Source: an uncultured Prevotellaceae bacterium (GTDB lineage: Bacteria; Bacteroidota; Bacteroidia; Bacteroidales; Bacteroidaceae). From it: DNA of 64,000 nucleotides. The stretch is taken from positions 1 through 64,000 of the forward strand of contig OMWH01000015.1 of assembly GCA_900314755.1 (NCBI GenBank), in the 5' to 3' direction. The notes beneath the pieces are model-generated. The model made no database searches. It was not told the origin of the DNA and was given only the letters and a program-made list of their open reading frames with translations. Positions within the stretch are counted from its first letter, which is position 1; each line of letters opens with the position of its first letter. A program made the translations under genes and the position numbers. Positions 62,356 to 64,000 of this stretch are shown piece by piece.

Positions 62356-62455
62356 GTCAAATACGACAATATTATTTGATGATACGACTGGCGGAAAGAA
62401 AAATCTGCCAGTCGTATTGTTGAATAAGATACTCGTATTGTTGAATAAGAGTATC
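62356..62455. repeat. Dispersed intergenic repeat, copy B (left part)
   Basis: Matches copy A at 29667-29787. The hairpin arms are ATACGACTGGCGGA (62382-62395) and TCTGCCAGTCGTAT (62404-62417), the same hairpin as in copy A. A 17-bp direct repeat at 62413-62429 and 62434-62450 is specific to this copy. The right part of the copy resumes at 62693-62715 after an inserted palindromic element, and ends in a minus-strand -7 box (62708-62715). Confidence 0.75.
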
Positions 62456-62459
62456 TTAT

Positions 62460-62692
62460 GAATTTTGCAAAAACATATAACCATATAACATGATGTGGAT
62501 CCAATGCCCTTGTACAAAGGGATTGAGCCATGTTACATGTTGCTCAAACATGTAACATACATATAACTTTTGTGTGAGAAGCATGTTATATGTATGTTAT
62601 ATGTTCAGCAAACATATAACATGCTTTAAAGCCTCTGTTTATCGGGGTTTGCGGTCTGTCATGTTATATGGTTATATGTTTTTGCGAAATTC
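62460..62692. mobile_element. MITE-like element of nested palindromes
   Basis: A 233-bp element bounded by 34-bp inverted repeats (62460-62493 and 62659-62692) that differ at one position. Inside are two 12-bp hairpins with 5-nt loops: ATGTTACATGTT/AACATGTAACAT (62530-62558) and ATGTTATATGTT/AACATATAACAT (62594-62622). There is no open frame of note. It interrupts copy B of the dispersed repeat; copy A has no such insert at the matching point (29788-29795). Transposase-dependent mobility is inferred, not shown. Confidence 0.65.
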
Positions 62693-62724
62693 TTTTTTTA
62701 TTCAACACAAAGGTACTGCATATG

Positions 62725-62900
62725 GGTTGCAAAGTCCTAGGCTTCAAAGGTCGAAGCCCTAAGCTCTGAGGGTCGAAGGTACGGGCTCCGTGGGGCATGA
62801 CGATATCTCCCAAGCCCCTTGGGAATATCTCCTATACCCCCATGGCAATATCCCGCATGACCTACGGGAGATATCGGAGTACCCCTATAGCAGATATTAG
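62725..62900. repeat. Degenerate 22-23-bp periodic tract with internal dyads
   Basis: ATATC (last one ATATT) recurs at 62803, 62825, 62848, 62871 and 62894, at spacings of 22, 23, 23 and 23. Just left, GGTCGAA recurs at 62749 and 62771, 22 apart. Several units contain short inverted repeats such as CCCAAG/CTTGGG. The tract is markedly more GC-rich than its flanks. No repeat is constant enough for a CRISPR. This tract, the palindromic element and copy B take up most of the gene-free stretch 62259-63089. Confidence 0.6.
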
Positions 62901-62957
62901 CAAGCTTTTCTCTTTGAAACCTTAAAAAAATAACTTTTCAAGGAAATATTAGAAAAA

Positions 62958-63040
62958 GTTAAAATTTTAACATTTCAAGGGCTAACCAAAAGACCACTCG
63001 AAAGTGACAATAACGATAGATACTTACCAATAAATTTGGT
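62958..63040. promoter_or_regulatory. Operator candidates before the HTH gene
   Basis: A perfect 14-bp palindrome, GTTAAAATTTTAAC (62958-62971), and a dyad ACCAA-TAAAT-TTGGT (63026-63040) lie upstream of the -7 box at 63059. The second is 18 nt before the box, suited to autoregulation by the HTH protein. The assignment is inference. Confidence 0.35.
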
Positions 63041-63058
63041 TATATCACAATCTTTTAT

Positions 63059-63066
63059 TATATTTG
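63059..63066 (+). promoter_or_regulatory. -7 promoter box of the HTH gene
   Basis: TATATTTG, 23 nt before the ATG at 63090. Confidence 0.6.
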
Positions 63067-63089
63067 CATTCGATTTTAATTTAATAAAG

Positions 63090-63290
63090 ATGAACGAAAG
63101 ACCTCTTAATCGGCTTAAAGTGGTTCTTGTGGAGAACCAGAAGACAAGCAAATGGCTGGCAGAACAATTAGGCGTCTCTGCCGTTACAGTCAGCAAATGG
63201 TGCACCAACATGCACCAGCCCGACTTGCAGACATTGGCTAAAATAGCAGAGTTGGTAGGATGCGATAAACGGGAACTTATTACTGAATAG
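63090..63290 (+). CDS. Small XRE-type HTH regulator
   Basis: A 66-residue protein made up of one Cro/C1-type helix-turn-helix: NRLKVVLVENQKTSKWLAEQ, then LGVSAVTVSKWCTNMHQPDL and LQTLAKIAELVGCDKREL. Small stand-alone regulators of this kind often control restriction-modification and other defence genes in Bacteroidetes. It lies 114 nt before the EVE-like/GHKL gene on the same strand and probably regulates it. The ATG at 63090 is preferred over upstream frame extension because the -7 box lies between. Codon use and base composition are more AT-rich than the conserved genes to the left. Confidence 0.85.
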   Translation: MNERPLNRLKVVLVENQKTSKWLAEQLGVSAVTVSKWCTNMHQPDLQTLAKIAELVGCDKRELITE

Positions 63291-63404
63291 AAATGTTTCA
63301 AATCAAACTACGAAAACACTCAGCATTGGAATCTGGTCGCAGAGTATATGGAGCCGTTGAAGGCTTTTCTCAGTTTAGAAATAGATAATGAATAATAAGT
63401 AGGT

Positions 63405-64000
63405 ATGCAAAAGAACACGTTAGTATTAACTCAATATAGAAGTGGAGACAAATATAATGATTTCATAGGAAAGTATTATCATTTTCCTGTGAATTCCAAC
63501 AAATCGTATTTGTCAATGTTCGACGATCTTCCTATTGAGTTTCTGTATTATGAGCCTTCCAAGCATGGCAAAGGTGAATTTTATGGCTATGGTCGTATTA
63601 AAACCTCACCATTTCCAGATAAGAATAACGAAGGGTACTATTTTGCAGAAATAGTAGATTATAAGCCTTTCTCTTCTCCTGTTAATTATAAAAATGAAAA
63701 TGGAGAGGTCCTGGAACAAAAATACAATCCGGATACATATAATTACAATAATGCAGTTAGGCGTATAAGTAAAGAATTCTTAGATGCTGTTTGTCTAGAT
63801 GGTCATATATTGTTAAATTTTGAATCTGATGCGCATCTTGTAAATATATTGGGTGAGCAACTTATTGGCTCGGAGAAAGTTGGAATACTTGAATTGATTA
63901 AGAATTCCATTGATGCGGCTGCAAGTTATTGTCGGGTTCGGTTTGAGAAATTACCAAACTTACCATCAATAGATTCCTGTCACTATGTTTTTCAGAATCT
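63405..64000 (+). CDS. EVE/PUA-like domain joined to GHKL ATPase (partial, runs off the window)
   Basis: The first 198 residues of a longer gene with no stop before the window ends. Residues 1-95 look like the EVE/PUA-related module found at the N-terminus of McrA-like HNH endonucleases: GKYYHFP at 22-28, FLYYEPSKHGKGEFYGYGRI at about 46-65, and GYYFAEIVDYKPFSSPV near 76-92. From about 150 a GHKL ATPase begins (LIGSEKVGILELIKNSIDAAA), with Glu163 and Asn167 of the N-box. The first domain may read modified bases; the second would use ATP. The function is not established. The AT-rich composition and the preceding HTH gene suggest a defence island. Confidence 0.7.
   Translation, partial: MQKNTLVLTQYRSGDKYNDFIGKYYHFPVNSNKSYLSMFDDLPIEFLYYEPSKHGKGEFYGYGRIKTSPFPDKNNEGYYFAEIVDYKPFSSPVNYKNENGEVLEQKYNPDTYNYNNAVRRISKEFLDAVCLDGHILLNFESDAHLVNILGEQLIGSEKVGILELIKNSIDAAASYCRVRFEKLPNLPSIDSCHYVFQN

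Noticed and set aside
62725-62900. CRISPR array
   Set aside because: The period is regular, but no constant repeat of 24 bp or more and no unique spacers are seen, and no cas genes lie nearby.
62259-63089. tRNA or attachment site marking an integrated element
   Set aside because: I found no cloverleaf or tRNA-like 3' end in the gene-free stretch, and no integrase gene. The repeats there are better described as palindromic elements.
63293-63388. A 31-codon frame (MFQIKLRKHS...) after the HTH gene
   Set aside because: It is short, has no start signal, and overlaps the alternative frame that continues from the HTH gene. Neither can be called a gene with confidence.

Overview
The window looks like a chromosome segment of a Bacteroidales bacterium, most likely Prevotella or a close relative. 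The evidence is protein-level: outer-membrane carboxypeptidase-regulatory/beta-barrel proteins, a Bacteroidetes-type LptD, type III glutamine synthetase, LL-diaminopimelate aminotransferase, a long NusB, and a decayed C-terminal tail of the kind carried by Prevotella surface proteins. At DNA level, at least 18 genes have a Bacteroidetes -7 promoter box (TAnnTTTG) just upstream. Shine-Dalgarno sites are almost absent. I saw no rRNA, tRNA, CRISPR array or intact insertion sequence.

Layout. 1-8.5 kb: NhaD antiporter, a gene fossil, a polysaccharide deacetylase, a DUF2723 membrane glycosyltransferase, a YqaA-like protein, an unknown membrane protein and PurD, mostly leftward. 8.5-13.4 kb: SerB, an S9 dipeptidyl peptidase and an RlmL-type rRNA methyltransferase with a repeat-encoded tail. 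13.5-23.5 kb: sensor kinase, DUF5686 protein, head-GIN adhesin-like protein, UDP-glucuronate decarboxylase, AroB and a large outer-membrane barrel. 23.5-29.6 kb: the nusB-yajC-cdaR-coaE-DUF5606 operon, then rplY-pth-hslR-like and a Ca/Na antiporter. 30-48.8 kb is a nitrogen-assimilation block: glnN, the leftward gltB-gltD-dapF-dapL operon, and the divergent rightward operon PII-amt-porin-pyrG-purF-like-asnB. It joins ammonium uptake, sensing, the GS/GOGAT cycle and three glutamine-using amidotransferases. 48.9-62.3 kb: thioredoxin-like protein, queuosine salvage (yhhQ-queF) behind what looks like a preQ1-I riboswitch, GH43 enzyme, PycB/OadA-type carboxyltransferase, HD phosphohydrolase, LptD, KefB-type antiporter and PepT. 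62.3-64 kb: an AT-rich, repeat-laden accessory region with a small HTH regulator and the first 198 codons of a gene joining an EVE/PUA-like domain to a GHKL ATPase. This looks like the edge of a defence island.

The most notable features are: (1) a preQ1-I-like riboswitch with an extra internal hairpin; (2) the EVE-like/GHKL gene at the right edge; (3) a 233-bp nested-palindrome element that appears inserted into one copy of a dispersed repeat, with an apparently empty copy 33 kb away; (4) many 7-, 8- and 9-bp tandem repeats, some just upstream of promoter boxes and others in frame inside housekeeping genes (aroB, pyrG, gltD, rlmL, DUF2723). All functional calls come from reading motifs and recalled family knowledge; no database search was run.
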